From Isoetes taiwanensis (taxonomy: Eukaryota > Streptophyta > Lycopodiopsida > Isoetales > Isoetaceae), in contig JAJEKV010000006.1 in the NCBI GenBank assembly GCA_021234155.1, positions 18,728,740-18,792,739 of the forward strand: 64,000 nt of DNA, written 5' to 3'. This document shows positions 8,104 to 19,319 of the stretch, in pieces (positions within the stretch are counted from its first letter, which is position 1; the number at the start of each line of letters is the position of its first letter). The position numbers and the translations under genes were made by a program. A model generated the notes under the pieces. It made no database searches, was not told the origin of the DNA, and saw only the letters and a program-made list of their open reading frames with translations.

Positions 8104-10487
8104 CTTCTATACGATTATAGGTCTGCCTTTACTTGCGAATGTTTTTCAAAGCATAACGTTTCGTTTCTCTGATACATCTGTAGCATAGTTTGAGTAACGT
8201 TATAGAACCTAATTTACAAACTTTTACCATGAGTGGTTGTAGCTGCAGAATATATATTTCTCTTAGGAATTAAATTAAAAGGGTAGCTTCTGAATTTTTA
8301 CTATGAAGTGTGAAATAGGTTTTATACAGAGGTACATCTTCCAATATAAAGATGTTAAATAATGACAAGATGTCGCTATATGTTATTTTTGCATGATAGC
8401 TTGCTACCAAAGTTGCCTTTGCATGCCATAATGCACAGAAAGATGCATGCCATAATCTACAGAAAGATGTTGTAAAAGCAATGATCCAATTCCTCCAACA
8501 ATGGAGCTGAAAGACAAAAAGCATTATAGAACAGTGAAATTTTATTCTATCAAGGCAAACAGAGTGCAATTGTTTGCTAATTTTTTTTATTCCATCAAGG
8601 CAGAGAGATCGATAATTTTTTTTTTCCAAATGTGGTACAAGGCAAAACTTCAATTATTGTTAAATATGATCAAAGAAAAATTGCACCAAGTTAGGCTTTA
8701 ATTCATTTATTGCTTAAGGATTACTTATTTGTTACCATTGCCTGTTACTCTTACCTAGGGGGTCTTCTTTTTGCAAGGGGAAATTTTCTTTACTATAACG
8801 GAGTGCACATATTAATATACAATTTTCACTACAATGAAATGCACACATTAATTGAGCATTTATAATGTAAAAGCAACTTCATATGTAGACTAAATGAGCT
8901 AACATACAATCCCTTAACTGAGCTAACATACAATCCCTATGTACTATGTAATTGTCGTGAGGAGGGACATCCTACCCTGTAAAGCGCTCTAGATGCTCAC
9001 AGATAAGCACCTCAATTTAGAAGGCTTCTGCAACAATATTTTGAATACTGACACATAAATAGTCATTGTTCCCACAATATTCTGAATGCTCATGCATAGA
9101 TAGTCATTGTCCTAAAGCTACTCTTTCAACCTTGCTTCTACACATTGTTCGTATAGATATTGTTGAGAGCAAAGACGCAAAGTAAAACAATGCCGCACAG
9201 ACAAAAAGAATAGGCATCAGAGGAGAAGGAAGTTAGGCGTGCCCGAGATAGAGAAAGATATCAAAATAGAAGAGAGAGGCTACTTGCAACAGAGACGCCC
9301 GACGAGCGACAAGAAAGGCTTGATAGAGCTGCCAAAGTACAGAGAAACAGAAGGGCACAAATAAAAAATAGAGAGACAGAGGAGGCGCGTGCTTGGCCCA
9401 CCAGGCAGAGGAAAGGGCCATGAGTAGGTACAACACCCAACTTGAAGAGACGGATGCAGAACGTGGTGCCAGGTTGACCCACAGGCAGAGAAAAGGGCCA
9501 CGAGCAGGCTTTTGGCGCAACAGGCCGAGACAGAAGGCCAACATATTGAGAGGCTGGCTGTACAGGCTCAACAAAGACATGTATACCGCGATAATCCTTC
9601 AACCTACAGAATAGCTCGGACTGGCCATTCAATGGACATCGAACCTCGTCGCTGTGGAGAACTAGACCAAGAGTGCAAGTATTGCCATGCACTAACATTT
9701 AAACACGATGATATGAAGTGCTGCCATGATGGCAAAATTACGCTCCCTCTGTTGAGATCGATACCCCCACTGCTATACCACTTGCTCATTGGCGATCACC
9801 CAAAACGCAAAGAGTTCAAGTCCCACACAGAATTTACAATAATGCATTGGCGTTTGTGTCATTCGGAGCAGACATACAGGAATTCAAGACACTAGGGCCA
9901 TACTGCTTTAAGATCCACGGTCAAGTCTACCATAGATCTGGGCCTGCTCATCCCGGTGATAATAACGTGTCGCCAAGATATGCCCAGTTATACATTCTGG
10001 ACATGGACTATGCAAACGAGGTGCGCATGCAAAATCTGCACAATATAGAGTGCGACAAGGAACTTGAAGCAGCTTGTTTTAAAAATAAGGAATGTGAACC
10101 CATTTGCACAAGCTCTACATGCACGAGGTAGAATACAGTACACGTCGACGGAATGGCACGCAAGGATGTATTTTAACGATGACAGAACAGGGCTAGAACA
10201 ATCCTGCATTCATCAATGAGGTCGCTGTAATATTTCTAAATCCGGATGGGGAACCACCTTTTAATAGAGACATATGCATCCATCAAAAAGCCAACGGCCT
10301 AAGGAATATCGCCATTACCAATCCATACGTTGATGCTCTTACCTACCCACTGTTAATACCGTCTGGCGACAAGGGGTGGCAAATGAATATGAGAAACCAA
10401 GTAGGGGCTTCATCGAGCCGAACGAGACAAAATGTATCTATGCTTCAATACTACTTATATAGACTAAGCACACGAAGGAATACAGAA
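8104..10487 (+). repeat. 2.4-kb direct tandem duplication, unit 1
   Basis: Unit 1 starts at CTTCTATACGATTATAGG and ends at CGAAGGAATACAGAA. The same sequence recurs as 10493-12867, almost identical along its length apart from a few substitutions and short indels (for example around 8355-8385 against 10750). The two units are separated by 5 nt, TTCTC. The right end of unit 1 lies inside the Helitron coding region and joins abruptly to non-coding leader. The duplication is therefore secondary and truncates the first copy of the gene. Confidence 0.85.
9190..10487 (+). pseudogene. Helitron Rep/helicase N-terminal part, truncated duplicate
   Basis: The frame begins ATGCCGCACAGACAAAAAGA but meets an in-frame TAG at codon 8. 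Beyond it is the basic region with VRRARDRERYQNRRERLL and DERQERLDRAAKVQRNRR, typical of Helitron N-termini. Further frames give CKYCHALTFKHDDMKCCHDG (zinc finger, about 9680-9735), then FVSFGADI, GPYCFKIHGQVYHR and YAQLYILDMDYANE of the Helitron-like N domain, then NPYVDALTYPLLIPSGDKGW. It stops at the duplication junction, before the Rep catalytic domain. It is a partial, frameshifted copy of the gene in unit 2. Confidence 0.8.
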
Positions 10488-10492
10488 TTCTC

Positions 10493-12867
10493 CTTCTATA
10501 CGATTATAGGTCTGCCTTTACTTGCGAATGTTTTTCAAAGCATAACGTTTCGTTTCTCTGATACATCTGTAGCATAGTTTGAGTAACGTTATAGAACCTA
10601 ATCTACAAACTTTAAGTACCATGAGTGGTTGTAGCTGCAGAATACATATTTCTCTTAGGAATTAAATTAAAAGGGTAGCTTCTGAATTTTTACTATGAAG
10701 TGTGAAATAGGTTTTATACCGATGTACATCTTCCAATATAAAGATGTTAATACATGTTATTTTTGCATGATAGCTTGCTACCAAAGTTGCCTTTGCATGC
10801 CATAATGTACAGAAAGATGCATGCCATAATCTACAGAAAGATGCTGTAAAAGCAATGATCCAATTCCTCCAACAATGGAGCTGAAAGACAAAAAGCATTA
10901 TAGAACAGTGAAATTTTATTCTATCAAGGCAAACAAAGTGCAATTGTTTGCTAATTTTTTTTTATTCCATCAAGGCAGAGAGATCGATAATTTTTTTTTT
11001 CCAAATGTGGTACAAGGCAAAACTTCAATTATTGTTAAATATGATCAAAGAAAAATTGCACCAAGTTAGGCTTTAATTCATTTATTGCTTAAGGATTACT
11101 TATTTGTTACCATTGCCTGTTACTCTTACCTAGGGGGTCTTCTTTTTGCAAGGGGAAATTTTCTTTACTATAACGGAGTGCACATATTAATATACAATTT
11201 TCACTACAATGAAATGCACACATTAATTGAGCATTTATAATGTAAAAGCAACTTCATATGTAGACTAAATGACCTAACATACAATCCCTTAACTGAGCTA
11301 ACATACAATCCCTATGTACTATGTAATTGTCGTGAGGAGGGACATCCTACCCTGTAAAGCGCTCTAGATGCTCACAGATAAGCACCTCAATTTAGAAGGC
11401 TTCTGCAACAATATTTTGAATACTGACACATAAATAGTCATTGTTCCCACAATATTCTGAATGCTCATGCATAGATAGTCATTGTCCTAAAGCTACTCTT
11501 TCAACCTTGCTTCTACACATTGTTCGTCTAGAGATTGTTGAGAGCAAAGACGCAAAGCAAAACAATGCCGCACAGACAAAAAGAATAGGCATCAGAGGAG
11601 AAGGAAGTTAGGCGTGCCCGAGATAGAGAAAGATATCAAAATAGAAGAGAGAGGCTACTTGCAACAGAGACGCCCGACGAGCGACAAGAAAGGCTTGATA
11701 GAGCTGCCAAAGTACAGAGAAACAGAAGGGCACAAATAAAAAATAGAGAGACAGAGGAGGCGCGTGCTTGGCCCACCAGGCAGAGGAAAGGGCCATGAGT
11801 AGGTACAACACCCAACTTGAAGAGACGGATGCAGAACGTGGTGCCAGGTTGACCCACAGGCAGAGAAAAGGGCCACGAGCAGGCTTTTGGCGCAACAGGC
11901 CGAGACAGAAGGCCAACATATTGAGAGGCTGGCTGTACAGGCTCAACAAAGACATGTATACCGCGATAATCCTTCAACCTACAGAATAGCTCGGACTGGC
12001 CATTCAATGGACATCGAACCTCGTCACTGTGGAGAACTAGACCAAGAGTGCAAGTATTGCCATGCACTAACATTTAAACACGATGATATGAAGTGCTGCC
12101 ATGATGGCAAATTACGCTCCCTCTGTTGAGATCGATACCCCCACTGCTATACCACTTGCTCATTGGCGATCACCCAAAATGCAAAGAGTTCAAGTCCCAC
12201 ACAGAATTTACAATAATGCATTGGCGTTTGTGTCATTCGGAGCAGACATACAGGAATTCAAGACACTAGGGCCATACTGCTTTAAGATCCACGGTCAAGT
12301 CTACCATAGATCTGGGCCTGCTCATCCCGGTGATAATAACGTGTCGCCAAGATATGCCCAGTTATACATTCTGGACATGGACTATGCAAACGAGGAGCGC
12401 ATGCAAAATCTGCATAATATAGAGTGCGACAAGGAACTTGAAGCAGCTTGTTTTAAAAATAAGGAATGTGAACCCATTTGCACAAGCTCTACATGCACGA
12501 GGTAGAATACAGTGCACGTCGACTGAATGGCACGCAATATTAAGGATGTATTTTAACGATGACAGAACAGGGCTAGAACAATCCTGCATTCATCAATGAG
12601 GTCGTTGTAATATTTCTAAATCCGGATGGGGAACCACCTTTTAATAGAGACATATGCATCCATCAAAAAGCCAGCGGCCTAAGAAATATCGCCATTACCA
12701 ATCCATACGTTGATGCTCTTACCTACCCACTGTTAATACCGTCTGGCGACAAGGGGTGGCAAATGAATATGAGAAACCAAGTAGGGGCTTCATCGAGCCG
12801 AATGAGACAAAATGTATCTATGCTTCAATACTACTTATATAGACTAAGCACACGAAGGAATACAGAA
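10493..12867 (+). repeat. 2.4-kb direct tandem duplication, unit 2
   Basis: This is the second unit of the duplication described at 8104-10487. After GAATACAGAA at its end the Helitron reading frame continues normally (GGCAACGTCGGCC, then the Rep domain). Unit 2 is therefore the one in register with the rest of the element. Confidence 0.85.
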
Positions 12868-15193
12868 GGCAACGTCGGCCTTAAGTTTACTTTCAACCCT
12901 CTATTGAGCGGGGGAAGATTAACACAACAATTCATAGTTGATACTTACACAAGGATAGAGGCCAACACCTACCGCCTCAACCAGAAGAAATTGCATACTG
13001 AAATGTACGAAGGCTTGATCGAATATGTCAACCATGAGGCAGAGACACAAGGGTTGAGTGCTGGAAGATTGGTCATCTTATCGTCGTCGTTTATTGGCGG
13101 TACACGTGCCATGGAACAAAACTATCAAGATTCTACAACCTTGATAAAGAGATTTGGAAAGCCTGACCTATTTGTTACGTGCATATACAACACGAATTGG
13201 CCAGAGATCACAAATATTAGAGGCGGGCCAGTCACCTAAGGATAGCAGACGTGGTCGCCCGTGTATACCACACGAAATTAATGGCAATTTTCCATGACAT
13301 TTTAGAAAGAGATATTTTTGGAAAAGTATAAGCATATACATATACAATTGAGTACCAAAAGCGAGGTTTACCACACTGTCATATGCTACTGATACTGGAA
13401 CATGCAAACAAAATACGCGATAGCGATGACATCGATAAGATCACGAGCGCAGAAATACCGAATATGTACGTCACATTATTATCGAACTTCTGATATCATC
13501 ATTTAGGTAAATCCTGAATTACAGACCCACTGGAGGACCCTGAATTGCGTGAAGTTGTGAAAAGATGCATGATGCATGGACCATGTAGCTCGAGGTATAA
13601 AACAAAATGAAAAGACTAGAAGAATGGAATGTTCTAAAGGTTTTCCAAAAGCATTTACTGAAAACAGCTCAATCAAAGAGAATGGGTACCCCGATTATAG
13701 AAGAAACATCGGAGTCCAATATGAGCAAGGCAACAGGATGATAGACAACAGCATGGTTGTCCCATATAATGCTTACCTCACAAAGAAGTATGTGTGCCAT
13801 ATAAATGTGGAGCAATGTTTCAGCGTTGGGAGCATAAAATACTATTTTCAAGTACATTCATAAAGGTCATGATCGAGCGAGCATTAAACTAACAGCACAT
13901 CCAGAGACGGGCACACAGACCACATACAATTGGGATGAGATACAAGAGTTTCTTGACACGAGATACATCTCTGCACCGGAAGCAATGCGGAGGACATATG
14001 GTTACAAAATACATCACACGTCCCACGTTGTGCATAGGTTGTTGTTTTTGAGCTCAAAGTGCATTTTACTACATTACTAACTCTCATAATATATCCAGGT
14101 TACTTGTTCATTTACCTAACAAACAAACAATATATTTTGAAGAAGGTCAAGAAAGGACGGCCTTGAAACGTGCTGCAACAAAACACACGTTGTTCACTGC
14201 CTGGTTCGAGCTAAATAAAATTGATCCCTCAGCCCGACAATATACATATCTAGAAATTCCACATCATTATACTTTCATAAAGAGCCAGGGCACGTGGAAA
14301 ATAAGGGAGGGCAAATATAAATTCAAGAATGTATAATATCAGCCCAAAAGACATGGAAAGATACCACTGAAAGGGGGTCACTGGCTTCGAGGACATAAAA
14401 AATATCAATGGAAGACAGTGCACCACATTTCATGAGGCAGCAAAAGAACTTGGACTATTAGCGGATAATGCAGAATGGGAGAGAACGCTCGAGGATGCAA
14501 TTGCTTTTCAGATGCCTATCCAATTGCTACAAACATTCGCCTTCATCTGTATCTATGGGTCTCCCTTGGATCCACGCGAACTATGGGGCAAGTTCAAATA
14601 CCATTTGGCAGAGTATTAAGCCTGCAACATGTCAGAGGAAGACGCATACAACGCAGCATTATTATCCATCATGAATGAAATCTTTCTTGCGAATGGAACG
14701 AATTGTCAATCGTATTAGCTTCCACGACCTAGACGAAAACCATCGCTATGATGCAACAATGAGCCGGACCTTTGATGCGCCCTTTGAAAAGGCTAGAGGA
14801 GATAAGTGCTATGCTTAAATTAACTCCGTGACCAAAAAGAAATAGCTGATGCCATTCTTCTTGCAATTGATGGAGCTCAGCCATTACGTTCATGCATAAA
14901 CGTGGACGGGCCAAGGGGCTCTGGAAAAACATACGTCGTTAATACCGTTATTAGCATGTTGAGAGGAAGAGAGCTTGATGTTATTGTAGTCGCATGGACG
15001 GGTATAGCGAGACTTCTGCTCAAAGGAGCCCAAACAGTCGATTCTACATTCAAGCACCCGCTAAAGCTAACACCTGAATCAACCTCTGACCTGCGGCCCA
15101 CAAGCAAGCAGGCGGACAAAATAAGAAAAGCAAGCTTTTCGTGTGGGATGAATTAAGCATGACATATTCTGATGCGCTCACAGCAGTTGACAC
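11565..15193 (+). pseudogene. Helitron Rep-helicase, first part (to Copia insertion)
   Basis: This is the replicase of a rolling-circle transposon: a Rep endonuclease nicks and joins DNA and a PIF1-like helicase unwinds it. In order I see: basic N-terminus with an early TAG (about 11565-11800); zinc finger CKYCHALTFKHDD; Helitron-like N domain (12200-12500); NPYVDALTYPLLIPSGDKGW; and a Rep region with FGKPDLFVTCIYNTNWPEIT (12763-13239). Then come the HUH motif GLPHCHMLL (HCH at 13374-13382), VVPYN.YL..KYVCHINVE, and FKYIHKGHDRA (about 13847-13880) with the catalytic tyrosines, split by a frameshift. The helicase begins with Walker A GPRGSGKT (14908-14931), and Walker B FVWDELSM (about 15137-15160) follows in another frame. 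At 15193 a Copia element interrupts it. At least six frame breaks make it inactive. Confidence 0.85.
15189..15193. repeat. Copia target-site duplication, left (GACAC)
   Basis: GACAC directly precedes the LTR start TGTTAGAATC. The same five bases follow the other LTR at 19315-19319. Removing the insert and one copy restores a continuous helicase reading (TAVDTVMREIR). Confidence 0.85.
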
Positions 15194-15885
15194 TGTTAGA
15201 ATCTGAAGGTATCGAGCCTGGGATTTGAACCCAAGATTAATTCCACTACTCAGGCTCCAACACACTTCTCCCTCCAGTATCTTCTCTTCTATAAGCGATT
15301 CGCTGCAGCCTCCAATAATCCGGCTAGAAAAGCCAGAGCAGTCAATTAGCAAGTGATCAATCTCCACAACACCAAGCAGTTTGTTGCACAGTTCACATTC
15401 AGTATCTTCTCTTCTATAAGCGATTCGCTGCAGCCTCCAATAATCCGCTAGAAAAGCCGTGAGCCAATTAGCAAGTGATCAATCTCCACAACACCAAGCG
15501 CTTTGTTGCACAGTTCACATTGAGTTTGCCTTTCCTCAGATAACTTTTTGCAGCTCCCCTTTCCCTTCAGTTATTTAGCAATCGAACGACGCCTCCTTCG
15601 GTAAGAAACCCGGCTACCGCAAAGCTCTCCGCCAATTCCTACCACGGTCCGAAGCTATCCTTCGCTTCCAATTCGACACGGCTTCATCGGAAAAACCCTA
15701 CACAGTACCAATCTCTGCGGCTCTATATCTCTTATTCCTCAGACGTTTTTTTTCTAGACCTAATCTCATTTTCCTTCACCGACCTTATTTGCCAGGTCAC
15801 CCGCTGAGCTTATTAATTAATATAACATACTATCCCATTATTTCCATGTCCTACTAACAAATGTTGGATGACCATAATTTCAACA
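15194..15885 (-). repeat. Copia 3' LTR (692 bp)
   Basis: It runs from TGTTAGAATC to ATAATTTCAACA on the plus strand, so it has TG...CA ends. It matches 18741-19314 but is about 118 bp longer because a segment is duplicated in tandem: TCTTCTCTTCTATAAGCGAT to CAGTTCACATT, about 15280-15400, repeated at about 15402-15520. Near its left end is a tRNA-like T-arm, GGGTTCAAATCCCAGGC on the minus strand. Confidence 0.9.
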
Positions 15886-15892
15886 CTCCCCC

Positions 15893-18400
15893 TCAGCCAA
15901 CATTTGTCCTCTCGAAAATACCAACTGCATTTCTAAATTCAACATGCTTTTTCTCATTCAATGCTTTTGTTAAGATGTCTGCCTGTTGTTTGCCAGTAGA
16001 AATATACTGCAGGTCAATCTCCCCTTTGGCTATTATTTCTCTAATAAAATGATAATGAAGATCGATATGCTTCGTCCTCGAATGTAAAACAGGATTTTTT
16101 GCAATGGCTATACAACTTTTATTATCACAAAATAATTTCGTTGGGCAATTCTGCTTTTCTCCCAATTCAGTTAATAATCGTCGCAACCAGATTATTTCTC
16201 TACTTGCTAGAGATGCTGAAACATATTCTGACTCTGCACTAGACATCGATACACAATTCTGTTTCTTGCTACACCATGAGATAACTGTCCCATTAATCTT
16301 ACATAGGTACCCTGTCGTAGATTTGCGTTCGTCTAAGTCTCCAGCCCAATCTGCATCTGTATAGCCAGTTAATTCTGCATAACCAGTCACCTGAGGATTC
16401 TTATCATGACTTCTAGTATAACAGATTCCAAGTTGCAACGTACCCTTCAGATATCTAAGAACACGTTTAGCAGCAATCCAATGTTCCCAGCCTGGGTTAT
16501 TCAAATATCTACTCAACAAACTTACTGCAAACGCAATATCTGGCCTTGTGGCATTTGCCACATAAAGCAGACTCCCAATAAGTTCTCTATATGGTATCTT
16601 TTGCATTTTTCTTTTCTCTTCCTCGGTCACAGGAGACATATCTCCACATATCCGTTTACTAACCACCAAAGGAGTTGGTACCGGTTTACATTCAGTCATA
16701 AAAAAATCATCTAACATCTTCCTAATACCCTGTACCTGTGTCAAAACTAGCACCCCAGCCTGTCTATCTCTATAAACCTCCATGCCCAAAAGTTTCCTTA
16801 ATCTACCAAGATCACTCATCTGAAATCTGTTTTTCAAAATGTCTTTGCATTCATCCAAAACTCTTCGATCACTGGCACTCATAACACAATCATCTACGTA
16901 TAAAGCTATGATGCAAAACTTGTCATCCATTTTCTTTATATACAAATTGCCTTCACTTTCTAATTTTTCAAAACCTTGAGACAATAAAAAACTATTCATG
17001 CATATATACCATTGTCTCGCTGCCTGTTTAAGTCCGTATACTGCCTTCTTCAGTTTACATACTTTATCGCCTTGCTCCTCAAAACCAATTGGCTGCTCCA
17101 TATAAATCTCTTCATCCAAATCTCCATTTAAAAATGCAGTCTTTACATCCATATGATCGAGTTCGAGATCATGTTCTACTGCCAAAGCAATTAAGGCTCG
17201 CAAACTTGTTAGCTTAACAATAGGGGAAAAAGTATCATGATAATCTTTACCGTACTTTTGCGTAAAACCACGAGCTACAAGTCTTGCTTTGTACCTTTCA
17301 ATTTTCCCGTCCGGTCCTTTCTTTAATTTGAAAATCCACTTACATCCTACTACGTTTTTCTCCTTAGGCCGCGACGTAAGATCATAAGTACCTGTATGCC
17401 TGAATGACTCGATCTCTTCATGCATGGCCTTCCTCCACTTATCTGCATCTGGTGAATTGACAGCTTCGTAATATGTCTTAGGCTCCACCACACACGAGAC
17501 AGATGGTGGCCTTTGCGCCCGAATGTTACCTCCTAACTCATACTCCTTAAATCTTGATGATGGTTTACGTTCACGAGTGCTCCTCCCATGCTCATTCCTT
17601 CCAAATTTTGAAGTGTCAAACGACACCTCCTGCTTCAATCTTTCTGCATCACTCCTATGTGTACGACTTTCTTCCACTGGCGGTTCTTCTGTTCTTACCT
17701 CCTCCAATTCTGTTACTTGCTCTTCTATTTGTTCTTCCAAACTCACTTCCATGCTATGATCTTCTAATTCTGCTATTTCACCTTCTGGTTGCTCCTCCTC
17801 ATCACTGCCTTCCACCTCATGGACTTCAACAACCTCTGTTTGATATTCCTCCTTTCCGTTATCACCATCCTCATCGTCAAACCAACCTATTGGTGCCCAA
17901 GGTTGATTTTCTTCTTTCGTCTGTGCCACATTTTGCGTCACTACCCTATCCTTGTAAAACTTAGTTTCATCAAATACCACGTCACGACTTACGTGAATTT
18001 TCCTAGTTTTAGGATCATATAACCTATACCCTTGGTCCTCATAACCAACTAGGTAGGTCTCGACACTTCGATCCTCCAATTTGGATCGCAATTCTTCAGG
18101 TACATGCATATATGATAAGCAACCATATGCACGTAGTCTCTCCACTGACTGCTTTCTCCCAGACCAAACCTCCTCATGTATTTTTCCTTTGATTCCAGCA
18201 GAGGGCAATTTATTTTGGATGTAACACGCTGCCTGCACTGCCTCTGCCCATAAATAATTGGGCAGTCCTGCATGCTTCAACATAGACCTTGCTGCATCCA
18301 TGAGTGTCCTGTTCTTTCTTTCAGCAATGCCATTTTGTTGCGGAGTATATCCACATGTAAATTGACGCCCGATACCCTTTATCACGCATTGTAATTGCAT
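15893..18400 (-). pseudogene. Copia polyprotein: integrase end, RT, RNase H
   Basis: This is an 835-codon open frame, unusually well preserved. Residues 15-35 hold the integrase end with the catalytic Glu in TPQQNGIAERKNR. Residues ~95-140 hold the usual post-integrase segment (YGCLSYMHVPEELRSKLED). An acidic linker follows at ~175-270. The reverse transcriptase starts near 340 (GCKWIFKLKKGPDGKIERYK, VKTAFLNGDLDEEIYMEQP) with the YVDD active site at residues 501-504. RNase H follows at ~690-830 (GYTDADWAGDLDERKSTTGY, SSAESEY, KHIDLHYHFIRE). The stop overlaps the polypurine tract. The first Met is internal: the natural upstream gag, protease and integrase core are deleted or frameshifted, so the frame cannot make a full polyprotein. 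Confidence 0.92.
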
Positions 18401-18728
18401 AAATTCTCCGTAAATGTATTCTCCCCAATCATAGCTGTAATCGCTTTAATCGCCTAGAGGTCTCACGCCAACTTCAGCCTAAATACAACCGAAATGCTTG
18501 AAATGTTTGGTCCTTAGATTTTAAAAATAGCAATTTGTTTTTCTAGAAAAATCATCAATAAATGTGGCAAAATACGTTTCTTACTCATGCTCGCACACGC
18601 ATGGGCCCACACACATCACTATGCACCACATTCAATATGCCCGAGTTTTTGAAAAGGAGGTTTAAAAGCCACAATGCGGATCGCTTCGAAAGCATGCACC
18701 CTCGACAAATTCCATGCTCACAAACTTT
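18401..18728 (-). pseudogene. Copia GAG-pre-integrase and integrase remnant
   Basis: Minus-strand reading directly after the primer binding site gives CEHGICRGCMLSKRS, then LNVVHSDVCGPM. These correspond to the GAG-pre-integrase cysteine motif and the first integrase Asp (HSDVCGP). A second frame gives FATFIDDFSRKT from the integrase core. In an intact element about 1.5-2 kb of gag and protease lie between the primer site and this point. Here they are absent, which marks a large internal deletion. The stretch between DFSRKT and the 835-codon frame is frameshifted. Confidence 0.75.
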
Positions 18729-18739
18729 GCTCGATACCA
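18729..18739 (-). promoter_or_regulatory. Copia primer binding site
   Basis: On the minus strand TGGTATCGAGC follows the 5' LTR after one spacer base. Plant Copia elements usually carry TGGTATCAGAGC, complementary to the 3' end of initiator methionine tRNA. This version lacks one base of that consensus. It is also a perfect inverted repeat of GCTCGATACC located just inside the LTR. Confidence 0.75.
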
Positions 18740-18740
18740 C

Positions 18741-19314
18741 CGTTAGAATCAAGGTATCGAGCCCGGGATTTGAACCCAAGATTAATTCCACTACTCGGGC
18801 TCCAACACACTTCTCCCTCCAAGATCTTCTCTTCTATAAGCGATTCGCATTTGCAGCCTCCAATAATCCGGCTAGAAAAGCCAGAGCAGTCAATTAGCAA
18901 GTGATCAATCTCCACAACACCAAGCAGTTTGTTGCACAGTTCACATTCAGAGTTTGCCTTTCCTCAGATAACTTTGCAGCTCCCCTTTCCCTTGGTTATT
19001 TAGCAATCGGGAACGACCTGCCTCCTTCAGGTAAGAAATCACGGCCTGCAAAGCTCTGCCAATTCCTACCACAGTCCGAGCTATCCTTCTGCTTCCAATT
19101 TGATCACGGCTTCATCAGAAAAAACCCTACACAGCCAATCTGTCTCTGCGCTCTATATCTCTTATTCCCTGTACGTTTTTTCTAGACCTAATCTCATTTT
19201 CCTTCATGAACCTTATTTGCCGTGTCACCGGCCGAGCTTATTAATTAATATAAATATACTATCCCATTATTTCCATGCCCTACTAACAAATGTTGGATGA
19301 CCATAATTTCAACA
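18741..19314 (-). repeat. Copia 5' LTR (574 bp)
   Basis: It matches the other LTR without the internal 118-bp duplication. The terminal base near the primer site is C in place of T on the plus strand (CGTTAGAATC against TGTTAGAATC). The outer end, TTTCAACA, is intact and abuts the target duplication. Many small indels separate the two LTRs, so the insertion is not recent. Confidence 0.9.
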
Positions 19315-19319
19315 GACAC
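19315..19319. repeat. Copia target-site duplication, right (GACAC)
   Basis: This is the second copy of GACAC, after which the helicase coding sequence resumes (TGTCATGAGGGAAATTCG). Confidence 0.85.

Larger units (their letters stand above)
15194..19314 (-). mobile_element. Ty1/Copia LTR retrotransposon nested in the Helitron
   Basis: A complete insertion unit: LTR 15194-15885, internal region 15886-18740, LTR 18741-19314, flanked by a 5-bp duplication GACAC. Coding is on the minus strand. The polypurine tract GGCTGAGGGGGAG lies just before the 3' LTR (about 15886-15898 on the plus strand). The primer binding site TGGTATCGAGC, similar to the initiator-Met-tRNA site of plant Copia elements, lies just inside the 5' LTR (18729-18739). 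The internal region is only 2.9 kb because gag, protease and part of integrase are missing. The integrase, RT, RNase H order defines Copia. Confidence 0.92.

Noticed and set aside
9261-9698. 145-codon minus-strand open frame, repeated at 11636-12073
   Set aside because: It is the shadow of the Helitron N-terminal coding strand, and it occurs twice only because that region is duplicated.
18745-18800. tRNA gene candidate (GGTTCAAATCC B box)
   Set aside because: Only the T-arm and acceptor 3' part are present within the LTR; no anticodon arm or 5' half is visible.
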